Assembly: GCA_002453315.1 (NCBI GenBank)
Contig: DKGO01000207.1
Span: 1-12,950 of the forward strand
Direction of reading: 5' to 3'
DNA: 12,950 bases
Origin: Caryophanales bacterium UBA6768
Lineage (GTDB): Bacteria > Bacillota > Bacilli > Bacillales_D > Amphibacillaceae
Made by a program: the position numbers and the translations under genes
Notes under the pieces: model-generated
What the model was told of the DNA's origin: nothing
The model's database searches: none
Seen by the model: only the letters and a program-made list of their open reading frames with translations
Shown: piece by piece, positions 1 through 7,604 of the stretch
How the letters are laid out: each line of letters starts with the position of its first letter
How positions within the stretch are numbered: the stretch's first letter is position 1

Positions 1-1457
1 ACTTGGTTAACCGCTGTTTCTACAACAAAATCAAGTGATTCATTTAATTCCTTTTGGCTAACGTCATGTTGATATTGTCCGACTCCAATAGATTTAGGAT
101 CAATTTTAACCAACTCTGCCAACGGATCCTGTACCCTTCTTGCAATTGATACGGCACTTCTTTCTTCCACTTCTAAATCAGGAAACTCATCTCTAGCCAA
201 CCCTGAAGCAGAGTAGACACTTGCTCCCGCTTCATTGACGATAATGTACGGTATATCAAGCTTGTTTTTATCGATAACATTTGCGATAAATTGCTCTGTT
301 TCTCTTGATGCTGTACCATTTCCAATAGCAATTAACTGAATTGGAAATTCATTGATCATTTTCAATATAATTGTCTCTGCACCTACAACATCATTTCTCG
401 GTGCAGTAGGGTACATGACATCGATTGCTAACATTTTCCCCGTATCATTAACGACTGCTAATTTACATCCCGTACGAAATGCAGGATCAACACCTAATAT
501 TGTTCGCCCTTTTAAAGGTGGTTGTAATAATAATTGACGTAAATTTTTAGAAAATACATCAATTGCTTGTGCTTCCGCTGTCTCTGTTAATCTACTTCTC
601 ATTTCCCTTTCAACCGACGGCTCAATCAATCGTTGATAACTATCCTCAATGGCAGCACGTAAAAATTCAGCATTTTCTTCATTAACACCATTCTGTAAAA
701 TTTGTTCTTCTAAATATTGAACAATCTTTTCTGTTGGCCCTTCAATGGAAACCCGTAAAACATCTTCTTTTTCTCCACGGTTAATCGCCAAAATTCGATG
801 GGAAACTAGTTGCCTAACTGGTTCAGCATATTCATAATACATAGTATAAATACCTTTTACATCCAGTTCGGCATCTTTTAAAGAGGTATTTACGACACCT
901 AATTTCCACGTTATTTCCCGAATGTAATCACGAAATTTCGGATCATCGGAAATCCATTCAGCAATAATGTCATTGGCTCCTTGTAATACTTCTTCTATAG
1001 TATGTAATTCATTTTCCTCTGATAAAAATTTCTCAGCTTCAACTGCTATATTGTCAATTTTCTGTTCCCAAATAAGTGTTGCTAATGGCTCTAGCCCTTT
1101 CTTTTTCGCAACAGTTGCTCGTGTTCTTCGCTTTTGCTTGTATGGACGATATAGATCCTCCACCCGTTGTAACTTTGTTGCATTTTCAATGTCAAGTTGC
1201 AACTCCTCCGTTAATTTACCTTGTTCCTCAATTAAACGAATGACTTCAGATTTTCTATCTGCTAATTGGACCGCATAATTCCATTTATCCTGAATGTCTT
1301 TAATAGATACCTCGTCTAAAGCACCCGTCATTTCTTTTCGATACCTGGCAATGAACGGCACCGTGTTACCTTCATCTAAAAGTAAAATAACTTGTTCTAC
1401 CATTTTTGGTTTCACATTTACCTCTTTTGCTACGAGTTTAATTAATTGTTCGTCCAC
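1..1457 (-). CDS. tex: Transcription accessory protein Tex (S1-type RNA-binding protein), 5' part, truncated by window edge
   Basis: An open frame reads from a GTG at 1457 to the window edge, giving about 485 of the roughly 720 residues usual for Tex. The GTG is chosen because AGGAGAGG lies at 1463-1470 and the protein then starts MDEQLIKLVAKEV, a typical Tex N-terminus. The N-terminal helical region contains the DEGNTVPFIARYRKE signature. A YqgF/RNase H-like domain begins near residue 320 with GVDPAFRTGCKLAVV. The last visible residues (FVVETAVNQ) enter the helix-hairpin-helix part, so the C-terminal S1 RNA-binding domain lies outside the window. Tex family proteins bind nucleic acid and affect transcription; the exact cellular role is poorly defined. 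B. subtilis ydcI (tex) also lies downstream of the sigB operon, which supports conserved synteny. No frameshift was seen. Confidence 0.93.
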   Translation of the reverse strand, partial: MDEQLIKLVAKEVNVKPKMVEQVILLLDEGNTVPFIARYRKEMTGALDEVSIKDIQDKWNYAVQLADRKSEVIRLIEEQGKLTEELQLDIENATKLQRVEDLYRPYKQKRRTRATVAKKKGLEPLATLIWEQKIDNIAVEAEKFLSEENELHTIEEVLQGANDIIAEWISDDPKFRDYIREITWKLGVVNTSLKDAELDVKGIYTMYYEYAEPVRQLVSHRILAINRGEKEDVLRVSIEGPTEKIVQYLEEQILQNGVNEENAEFLRAAIEDSYQRLIEPSVEREMRSRLTETAEAQAIDVFSKNLRQLLLQPPLKGRTILGVDPAFRTGCKLAVVNDTGKMLAIDVMYPTAPRNDVVGAETIILKMINEFPIQLIAIGNGTASRETEQFIANVIDKNKLDIPYIIVNEAGASVYSASGLARDEFPDLEVEERSAVSIARRVQDPLAELVKIDPKSIGVGQYQHDVSQKELNESLDFVVETAVNQ

Positions 1458-1462
1458 TATAA

Positions 1463-1470
1463 CCTCTCCT
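1463..1470 (-). promoter_or_regulatory. Ribosome binding site deciding the GTG start of tex
   Basis: On the minus strand AGGAGAGG precedes the GTG at 1457 by five nucleotides (1458-1462). There is no in-frame ATG nearby with a comparable site, so the non-ATG start is preferred. Confidence 0.75.
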
Positions 1471-1575
1471 TCCACATTGTATATTCTACCAAATTACCTT
1501 TAGAAAAACATGCGCCGTAGTAATCATCATAGTTGTAACCTTACAAAAGCCACCAAAAACACAAAATTAACCCAT

Positions 1576-1639
1576 AAAAAAACATGCTTCTATCACTTAA
1601 ATTAGTTAATCCAGACTTAACTAATTACCCCCTAAAAGC
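1576..1639 (-). terminator. Probable terminator of the sigB operon
   Basis: Reading the minus strand after sigB, GCTTTTA (1633-1639) pairs with TAGAAGC (1586-1592) with one G-T wobble. Between them is a perfect inner hairpin, ATTAGTTAA (1617-1625) with TTAACTAAT (1601-1609) around a 7-nt loop. A run of seven T follows (plus-strand A run 1576-1582). The stem is AT-rich, so strength is uncertain, but the position between sigB and tex fits an intrinsic terminator. Confidence 0.5.
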
Positions 1640-1692
1640 AAGTTGATCTATTGTTTAACTACTATAAAATTAAATTATTTCAATCATATTGG

Positions 1693-2625
1693 TTATTGAA
1701 ACATGTTGAAATTATCCGGCCCAAGGACTTCACGCAATTTCCTTAATGCCCTACGCTGTAAACGAGATACATGCATTTGTGACATACCTAGTACCTTACC
1801 TACCTCCTGTTGACTAAGGTTATCAAAGAAAATTAACCTTAATATCTCTTGTTCCCTCTCAGGTAGTGTCGGAAAAACACTCTCTAAAACGAGCTGAAGG
1901 TCTGTTTTCTCATATCGAGGCTCATTTTTACCTACTAAGTCCATCAACGTAAATGTACTGCCATCATTGCCTGTTTCATGTGTATAATCCATGGATAAGG
2001 CACGATAACTTTTCGTCATTTCCATCGTTTCAAGTACATCTTCTTCAGATACTTCCAAGTAATTCGCAATATCTTTTACTTTCGGGGGGACTTCCATTGT
2101 ATTTGTCAATTCATCGATGGCACGATTAATTTTCGGGCCAAGTTCTTTAATCCTCCTTGGTACATGGACTCCCCAGGTTTTGTCCCGGATAAATCTTTTA
2201 ATCTCTCCTATAATTGTCGGTATCGCAAATGCCTCAAAAGTTTTACCATAATCAGGATTAAATCTTTTTGCGGCAATTAATAATCCTATTAGACCCACTT
2301 GTACAAGGTCTTCATGATTTTCCTGCATGCGGGAATATTTGCCTGCTAGTGAATGAACAAGCCCCTCATATTGTAATACTAATTTTTCTTTTGACTTTTC
2401 ATCTTCAGGCTCGTCTTGAATGAATTGAATCAGTTCATAAACATGTGTATTTTTCAAATCATGAGGATTTACATGAGTACTTTTATGTGCTGCATTATTT
2501 TCCAAATGATTAGTAGAATGATGAATCCCATTTCTCTCTGAAACATCTTTTCCCTTACTAACACTTTTACAAATTACTGTCGCTTTATTTTTTTCTCTAT
2601 CTTTATTTTGTCGCGACGTGCTCAT
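1693..2625 (-). CDS. sigB: RNA polymerase sigma factor SigB, with an N-terminal extension
   Basis: This is a sigma-70 family group 3 factor that directs RNA polymerase to general-stress promoters. In 311 residues, sigma region 2 includes HEDLVQVGLIGLL (104-116) and FEAFAIPTIIGEIKRF (131-146). Region 3 starts at HVPRRIKELGP, and region 4 carries the helix-turn-helix SQQEVGKVLGMSQMHVSRLQ (271-290). I chose ATG 2625 because GAGGTGG precedes it by six bases; an in-frame ATG at 2646 lacks a site. The gene overlaps the rsbW end by 23 bp, suggesting translational coupling. B. subtilis SigB has about 262 residues. Here about 45-50 polar residues rich in Lys, Asn, His and Ser precede the conserved part, an unusual extension. 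No rsbX follows. Assignment to SigB rather than SigF/SigG rests on the upstream rsbU, rsbV, rsbW and the SigB-type promoter. Confidence 0.95.
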   Translation of the reverse strand: MSTSRQNKDREKNKATVICKSVSKGKDVSERNGIHHSTNHLENNAAHKSTHVNPHDLKNTHVYELIQFIQDEPEDEKSKEKLVLQYEGLVHSLAGKYSRMQENHEDLVQVGLIGLLIAAKRFNPDYGKTFEAFAIPTIIGEIKRFIRDKTWGVHVPRRIKELGPKINRAIDELTNTMEVPPKVKDIANYLEVSEEDVLETMEMTKSYRALSMDYTHETGNDGSTFTLMDLVGKNEPRYEKTDLQLVLESVFPTLPEREQEILRLIFFDNLSQQEVGKVLGMSQMHVSRLQRRALRKLREVLGPDNFNMFQ

Positions 2626-3085
2626 TCTCATCCACCTCGGTTTCATCGAGATATTTTGTCATTAAAATTGTTACACCATAATCATTGTTAATTTCAACCT
2701 TGTCCATTAATGTATTAATTAAAAAAAGTCCGAATCCTCCTTCCCTTAATTGTGAAGCAGGACTTAATTCCTCTTTTTCACTAACAGGACCGATTCGGTT
2801 TTTTATATCCTCTAAATTGAAACTTTCTCCTTGATCGGAAATCATCACTTCTAATTTATTTTTATAAATACCAAAACCTAAATTTAATTCCCCAATTTCA
2901 TCATGATCATAAGCGTGGTCGACAACGTTCGTGGCGGCTTCTGAAATGGCTACTTTTAAATCTTCGATTGTATCATAGGAAAATCCCATTCGATTAGCAA
3001 TGCCTGATACGGTCAAACGGACAACACCTACATATAATGCCTTTGCGGGAACCTTTATTTCCACGAAATCAAAACTTTCCACCAT
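2603..3085 (-). CDS. rsbW: Serine-protein kinase / anti-sigma-B factor RsbW
   Basis: This 160-residue GHKL-type kinase matches the RsbW family in length. The N box is seen as EAATNVVDHAY (49-59, with Glu49 and Asn53). The G1 motif is SDQGESF (83-89), and the glycine-rich G2 lid is REGGFGLFLI (114-123). In the known pathway RsbW binds SigB to hold it inactive and phosphorylates RsbV; when unphosphorylated RsbV accumulates, RsbW releases SigB. The start ATG shares its A with the TAA stop of rsbV (TAATG), and GGGGGG lies just upstream, so the two genes are translationally coupled. Its 3' end overlaps sigB. Transcription is expected both from upstream of rsbU and from the SigB promoter before rsbV. 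Confidence 0.96.
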   Translation of the reverse strand: MVESFDFVEIKVPAKALYVGVVRLTVSGIANRMGFSYDTIEDLKVAISEAATNVVDHAYDHDEIGELNLGFGIYKNKLEVMISDQGESFNLEDIKNRIGPVSEKEELSPASQLREGGFGLFLINTLMDKVEINNDYGVTILMTKYLDETEVDENEHVATK

Positions 3086-3414
3086 TATTGCCCCCCTTCA
3101 TGATTCTTTTTTATATTTAAAATTTCATCAAGTCCTGTCACTGTAAACAATCGTAAGACCCGATCCTGCGCATGGATTAATTCTAAATTGCTTTCATTTG
3201 CAACAGCTGATTTGTAGGCGTGGATAAACACCCCTAGTCCTGTACTATCCATGTAAGATACATTTCCCAAATCAACTTTGACATCCTCATTGACTTTCTC
3301 TACCAACGGAAGCAGTTTCTCCTTTAATTCATGTGCCGTATAAATATCAATTTCACCTGATAACATTACCGTTGCTGTATCTCCCGTCTGGTCAACATCG
3401 ATTGTTAAATTCAT
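3085..3414 (-). CDS. rsbV: Anti-anti-sigma factor RsbV (STAS domain)
   Basis: This is a 109-residue single STAS-domain protein of normal length for RsbV. The phosphorylation motif YMDSTGLGVF is present with Ser57 as the likely residue modified by RsbW (Ser56 in B. subtilis). Dephosphorylated RsbV binds RsbW and frees SigB; the phosphatase RsbU encoded just upstream is the expected activator. GTGGGGTG precedes the ATG. The gene is first in the SigB-dependent transcript, because the SigB promoter lies 78 bp upstream of its start. The rsbU-rsbV gap of 97 bp is the largest in the module, while rsbV, rsbW and sigB overlap. Confidence 0.96.
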   Translation of the reverse strand: MNLTIDVDQTGDTATVMLSGEIDIYTAHELKEKLLPLVEKVNEDVKVDLGNVSYMDSTGLGVFIHAYKSAVANESNLELIHAQDRVLRLFTVTGLDEILNIKKNHEGGQ

Positions 3415-3491
3415 TTTGACACCCCACTAATTACATATTAACTATCTATCTATGTCATAATATAATCCCTAATAATATCTTATAAAAACGT

Positions 3492-3517
3492 ATACCCATT
3501 CACTCAAAACACTAAAC
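3492..3517 (-). promoter_or_regulatory. SigB-dependent autoregulatory promoter of rsbV-rsbW-sigB
   Basis: On the minus strand GTTTAG (3512-3517) is followed by 14 bases and then GGGTAT (3492-3497). The known SigB consensus is GTTTAA, 12-15 bases, GGGTAT, so only one position differs. The TAG of the -35 element is also the stop codon of rsbU. The position between rsbU and rsbV is the same as in B. subtilis, where this promoter gives positive feedback. Confidence 0.88.
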
Positions 3518-4522
3518 AGTATTTTTAATAATCATTAATGTAAAGTCATCTCTTAATGAAAATTCATCCCCATTTTGAAAATGATCATAAACACTTTCTA
3601 CTTGTTGTTGGGCAGATAAACCATTGTATGTCTCAATAATTGCCAATATTTCCTCTCGATTGATAAAATGACCATCCCTTTGACATTCAGTTACTCCATC
3701 AGTCAAAAGAATAATCATATCACCCGTTTCCATCGTTAACTCATATTGAGGATACTCACTTTCTTTTAGCACCCCTAACACAAGTCCTTTCGTTTCCATC
3801 ATAGAAAATTGTTTTGTTTTTTCTCGATATAAAAATCCTGGTTCATGTCCAGCAGAAGCATATTTAAAAATTTTCGACTTAGGAAAATATTGCCCATAAA
3901 ACATCGTAATAAACATTGATGCGGCAACATTTCTTTCAACGATACGATTCAATCTTCGTAATACTTCTTTAGCGCTCATATCTTCCTCATAAAAGTGATC
4001 CATCGCATATTTAATCATTGACATACTTAATGCAGCGGGAACGCCTTTACCAATGACATCAGCAATGGCAAAGCCAAAGGCCCCATCATCCCGTTTTACA
4101 AAGTGGTAATAATCTCCATTCATTTGATGATACGGAACGGAAATGATCCCTATGTCCAAGCCCTCTACATTCGGTGTTTCCGTTAACAAAACCGTTTTCT
4201 GCATATTTGCTGCTACAGCAATTTCTGATTTTAATTCTCTTTGCTCCATTCTAATTTTTTCCAATCGTTCATAACCTTTACGATAGGCAATTAAGGTTTG
4301 ATGTAAAAACTCCAATGATTGTTTCCCCTCTTTGGACATTTCCCCAAACAAGCTATTCACTGCATCCATATGAATGGAAACAATTTCTTCCGGGAATATC
4401 CTTCGATTAACGAAAGTCTCCCCCATCTCTGTTGCATTTTTTAAAACATTTTTATTACTACATTTTGCATAATCTTTCAATAATTTTTCATAATATTGTG
4501 CGTCATTTTTATTCCCAGGCAA
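3512..4522 (-). CDS. rsbU: Phosphoserine phosphatase RsbU (PP2C/SpoIIE type), sigma-B activator
   Basis: The 336-residue product matches B. subtilis RsbU (335) end to end. Residues 1-85 form the all-helical N-terminal domain (PEEIVSIH motif), which in B. subtilis binds RsbT. The PP2C-like domain has the expected metal-binding aspartates in MNGDYYHF (Asp137), IADVIGKGVPAAL (Asp155), LLTDGVTE (Asp275) and LRDDFTLMII (Asp325/326). It dephosphorylates RsbV, switching on SigB. The start is TTG at 4522: AAGGGGG lies nine bases upstream, and no earlier in-frame ATG is available. A TTG start may keep expression low. rsbR, rsbS and rsbT, normally directly upstream, are missing; a mobile-element footprint and a hydrolase gene occupy that place. 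What activates RsbU here is therefore unknown; RsbT could be encoded elsewhere. Confidence 0.94.
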   Translation of the reverse strand: MPGNKNDAQYYEKLLKDYAKCSNKNVLKNATEMGETFVNRRIFPEEIVSIHMDAVNSLFGEMSKEGKQSLEFLHQTLIAYRKGYERLEKIRMEQRELKSEIAVAANMQKTVLLTETPNVEGLDIGIISVPYHQMNGDYYHFVKRDDGAFGFAIADVIGKGVPAALSMSMIKYAMDHFYEEDMSAKEVLRRLNRIVERNVAASMFITMFYGQYFPKSKIFKYASAGHEPGFLYREKTKQFSMMETKGLVLGVLKESEYPQYELTMETGDMIILLTDGVTECQRDGHFINREEILAIIETYNGLSAQQQVESVYDHFQNGDEFSLRDDFTLMIIKNTV

Positions 4523-4590
4523 ATAATGTAACCCCCTTTCTTAATTGGAAAATTAAACAATGAAATTGCCAATTTTTTAGTTAGTACCAC

Positions 4591-4793
4591 CTTATGAAAT
4601 GGCTCTGTTAAATCTAGTTGTTGATAAAAAGTACTTGCTTTCCGATGCTTTCCGTGGGCTTGGCTTTAGCTATCTTGGTAAATTAATTCACTTTACCGAG
4701 TGGATCTTCAGCTCAAGCTTTCCCACAGGAGTCCCGTATTTTTTATCAATAATATCCATTTTCAACAATAAACTTTAACAGCGCTTATGAAAT
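4591..4793. mobile_element. MITE-like inverted-repeat element with 10-bp target duplication
   Basis: A 183-184 bp non-coding element (4601-4784) starts GGCTCTGTTAAA and ends TTTAACAGCGC, imperfect terminal inverted repeats. It is flanked by the identical direct repeat CTTATGAAAT at 4591-4600 and 4784-4793, consistent with a target-site duplication. Inside, TTGATAAAAA (4621-4630) pairs with TTTTTATCAA (4740-4749). TCCGTGGGC and TTTCCCACAGGA form a middle stem, and CTTGGTAAA (4674-4682) pairs with TTTACCGAG (4692-4700) near the centre. TGCTTTCCG occurs twice, 10 bp apart (4636 and 4646). No transposase frame fits, so it would need a helper in trans. It fills most of the 325-bp gap between rsbU and the acylase gene. 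The family cannot be named from sequence alone. Confidence 0.72.
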
Positions 4794-4847
4794 AGAGGAG
4801 GTTTAAAAATTATTTTACTTTCTTAAATACAATTAGTCTTTTATTAT

Positions 4848-7208
4848 TCATGGATGGGTTAACAATAACTTTTTCCCTTTATAAGTAGTTAATGATGTTT
4901 CGTGATACGTACCATTTATCCAATCTTCTAATTGATTGCTATATGAGGCACTTTTTATATGCTCAGATTGACCAGGACCTACAATATGGTAGCCCAGATC
5001 AGTATCATTAAGGTCAATAACAAATCGCCAAGATGCTCCATGGTTGACAATCCCATCTCCATCATGACTAGCCGCCATCGGGGTCACTTTACTCCCATTT
5101 ACAGGTAACGGTTTTTTATTAAAAACATAACCTAAATACTTGTTGGCAGATGATAATGGATGTTTAAATTGCACTTGATGAAAATCTCCCCAACGCCATT
5201 TTTTCTCGTTTGAACCAAAACTTTCTTCAATTTCTTCGATGGCTGTCTGGAAGGATTGGAGTACCACTTCTTCTAAGCCACCTTTTTCATCAATCCATAT
5301 GGATCGATTTCCTTTACGTAACAATTCATCTGCCGTTTGTTGTTTCCCACTAAATAAATCCATCATGTCTTCAGGGATATCAGCAAATAGTAAATCTTCA
5401 ATTGATTGGAACCAATGATCAAAAATTAATGGCTGTGGCAAATGAACGACATCGGTATAATCCCATTCTTCCATTAGTGTGATTAATTTTTGTTCCCTAT
5501 CTGTCAATGATTCATCTTTTATCGCCTCTATAAAGTAAGGGACAAATTCTCTTGCTCGTAAATTCGTTGGATCCATTTGTAAATCTTTCATATCTTGAAC
5601 CGTCAAATTATCTGAGGCATCTAGCACTTCATAAATTCGTTCATACCGGTATGGTTGAGCCCATACATTGCTAATATGATGTGGATAATTATTCGGTGTT
5701 ATTTTATTATTTGCAGTCGCCATAAATCCTTTTTCCGGATTAATGACTCGTGGTAACTCATCAAAAGGTATAAACCCATCCCATTCATACTCAGCCTGCC
5801 ATCCCGGTAAGGGAACGAGTGCATGTTTTGATTTTTCATAGATTGGTATTTTCCCGTTGGCCTTATAAGCTATCGTTCCGTCTTGACTAGCAAATACGAA
5901 GCTTTGGGCTGGGGCATGGAAATCCTCTAATGCTACCTCAAATTCATCCCAATTTGTTGCATGGTTCATCTGAATAACGGCTTGCAATTCCGGTGTCGCA
6001 TCTAACGCTGTCCAACGTAGTGACAGTACAGTATCTTCACCACTTTCCTTAGCAAACTCTGAAATAATTGGCCCGTGTCTTGTTTCTAGCACTTCATAAT
6101 CTATCGTTTCATTATCCTTCACTCTAATAGGTTCCTTAATGACATCTGCTTTTTCCCATTCATCTTCATATAAAAATTCTGAATCATTATCAGGATTTCG
6201 TTTTTCAATATACAATTGTTGCACATCAGGGCCGACATTTGTGACACCCCAAGCAATGTGTTCATTGTGACCTAAAATAATACCCGGAATTCCGGCAAAA
6301 ATAACTCCACTGACATTTAGATCATCCGTTTCCAAATGCATTTGTAACCAAATAGAAGGGGTTGATAGACCTAAATGTGGGTCATCGGCTAATAACGGCT
6401 TACCTGAAGCAGTTTTTTCTCCACTAACGACCCAATTATTACTACCGTTAAATTCATGAGGGATGACGGCATCTTTAAAACTCGCGGCAATATCAATTTC
6501 ATCGCCATCAATAATGGTCATTTTCCCTTCCGGATAGGTTGGAAAAAGTTCATAGGCTTTTTCGTTCGAATATTTATTTAATAAATAGTAATTAAATGCT
6601 TGACGTTCCCAATGACCCCCTAAATCAAATGCCATGAATTTCCCAATCGTTAAAGAATCGAGTGGTGTCCATTCATCAGGTTCAGCACCTATTAGGGAAA
6701 ATTCAAATGGCAAAGTACCATTTTCCTTCGCCTCATTTATATAAGCATTCACTCCATCTGCAAACCATTGCAAGACATCCTTGGCATGATCATTGTACAA
6801 ATCAAATGATTTCTCCGCAGCACGTCTAAGACCAAGGGCTCGAAAATATTTATCATTTGAAACAGCACCCGCTCCAATGATCTCACTTAATGTTCCAGAT
6901 GCTTGCCTTCGTGAAAGTTCCATTTGCAACATGCGTCTTTGTGCTTGCACATATCCTTGTGCAGTGTATAAATCCTGCTCATTTGTCGCCTTAATATGGG
7001 GAACCCCCACCTCATCGGTAATCACAACAACTTCATCAGTTATTTCTGCTAACTTCACACTTCCTTCGACTACTTCCAATGACTTTCCAACATAATGATT
7101 CAGAAATAAAAAACCGATAATAACAAGGAGTACTACTCCTCCTCCAGAATAAAACAAGAATTTCTTCCAGTTAAATCTTTTCCTTTTTTTCTCGCCCTTT
7201 TCCTCCAT
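4848..7208 (-). CDS. Penicillin acylase family protein (S45 Ntn-hydrolase), membrane-anchored
   Basis: The 786-residue product has a basic N-terminus (KKRKRFNWKK) and a single hydrophobic segment near residues 18-38, typical of a signal anchor placing the enzyme outside the membrane. The family signature DEVGVPHI, the R-rich ASGTLSEIIG region and GSNNWVVSG are visible. The serine of GSNNW (residue 256 from this start) is the expected autoprocessing site and N-terminal nucleophile of the beta chain, after a spacer containing a DGDEIDI stretch. Family members hydrolyse amides such as penicillins, other acyl-amides or acyl-homoserine lactones; the substrate here is unknown. In the usual beta-chain motif P-x-Q-N-F, this protein has PAQSF, with Ser where the oxyanion-hole Asn is expected. 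ATG 7208 is preferred over ATG 7214 because GGGGG sits seven bases upstream. The gene is monocistronic and divergent from ectA. Confidence 0.9.
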   Translation of the reverse strand: MEEKGEKKRKRFNWKKFLFYSGGGVVLLVIIGFLFLNHYVGKSLEVVEGSVKLAEITDEVVVITDEVGVPHIKATNEQDLYTAQGYVQAQRRMLQMELSRRQASGTLSEIIGAGAVSNDKYFRALGLRRAAEKSFDLYNDHAKDVLQWFADGVNAYINEAKENGTLPFEFSLIGAEPDEWTPLDSLTIGKFMAFDLGGHWERQAFNYYLLNKYSNEKAYELFPTYPEGKMTIIDGDEIDIAASFKDAVIPHEFNGSNNWVVSGEKTASGKPLLADDPHLGLSTPSIWLQMHLETDDLNVSGVIFAGIPGIILGHNEHIAWGVTNVGPDVQQLYIEKRNPDNDSEFLYEDEWEKADVIKEPIRVKDNETIDYEVLETRHGPIISEFAKESGEDTVLSLRWTALDATPELQAVIQMNHATNWDEFEVALEDFHAPAQSFVFASQDGTIAYKANGKIPIYEKSKHALVPLPGWQAEYEWDGFIPFDELPRVINPEKGFMATANNKITPNNYPHHISNVWAQPYRYERIYEVLDASDNLTVQDMKDLQMDPTNLRAREFVPYFIEAIKDESLTDREQKLITLMEEWDYTDVVHLPQPLIFDHWFQSIEDLLFADIPEDMMDLFSGKQQTADELLRKGNRSIWIDEKGGLEEVVLQSFQTAIEEIEESFGSNEKKWRWGDFHQVQFKHPLSSANKYLGYVFNKKPLPVNGSKVTPMAASHDGDGIVNHGASWRFVIDLNDTDLGYHIVGPGQSEHIKSASYSNQLEDWINGTYHETSLTTYKGKKLLLTHP

Positions 7209-7354
7209 TGCCATGCCCCCAAGTTGTATAAATTATCTATGTATTGCTAACTATTGATGTATGATTAAATTTTACTGAAAACCAATTCTCTTAATAAGCG
7301 AATCGTAACAATTGACCAAAGGTAATCGCTACCAATTTTAATATGATTTTTTCC

Positions 7355-7363
7355 ATTATACCA
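7355..7363 (-). promoter_or_regulatory. Extended -10 promoter for the acylase gene
   Basis: The minus strand reads TGGTATAAT: a perfect -10 hexamer (7355-7360) preceded by the TGN extension typical of promoters that do not need a good -35. No good -35 is seen 17 bases upstream. Transcription would start near 7348, giving a leader of about 140 nt. Confidence 0.55.
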
Positions 7364-7497
7364 TAAAATCAAACGACAAATGACCATCCCATCTATCTTT
7401 GTGAAACTAGTTAGGAAAATTCCCTCTTTGGTTTTTATTTTGTATTTTTTTAATCAACCGATATAAATGAAAATAAAATTACGATGAGCCAATGAAA

Positions 7498-7525
7498 TTG
7501 AAATACTTTTTTAAGTATGGATAAG
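7498..7525 (+). promoter_or_regulatory. Candidate ectAB promoter with palindromic spacer
   Basis: TTGAAA (7498-7503), a 16-base spacer and GATAAG (7520-7525) give five and four matches to the SigA consensus. The spacer contains the perfect inverted repeat ATACTT-tttt-AAGTAT (7503-7518), which could be an operator. A weaker alternative is TATAAA at 7462-7467. No SigB-type promoter was found here. Confidence 0.35.
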
Positions 7526-7570
7526 AAATAGACTCTAACGGAGGGATTTTAAGAATCGAGTGTTTTTAAT

Positions 7571-7604
7571 GGTGCATAACATTCCTTAGCATGAATAATG
7601 CACC
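7571..7604 (+). promoter_or_regulatory. Hairpin in the ectA leader
   Basis: GGTGCAT (7571-7577) pairs with ATGCACC (7598-7604), and ATTC (7581-7584) with GAAT (7593-7596), giving a 34-nt interrupted hairpin about 75 bp before the ectA start. No T run follows on either strand, so it is not an obvious terminator; an operator or mRNA element is possible. Confidence 0.4.

Noticed and set aside
967..1503. Two plus-strand open frames (967-1278, 1294-1503)
   Set aside because: Both are opposite the tex coding sequence, which is clearly conserved; no start signals were seen.
4544..4572. TTGGCA-N17-TCCAAT as an rsbU promoter
   Set aside because: The -10 is weak, and transcription would start at or inside the ribosome binding site of rsbU; not listed as a feature.
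6793..7095. Open frame of about 100 codons on the plus strand
   Set aside because: It lies antisense to the N-terminal part of the acylase gene, has no ribosome binding site and encodes a cysteine- and serine-rich protein without family character.
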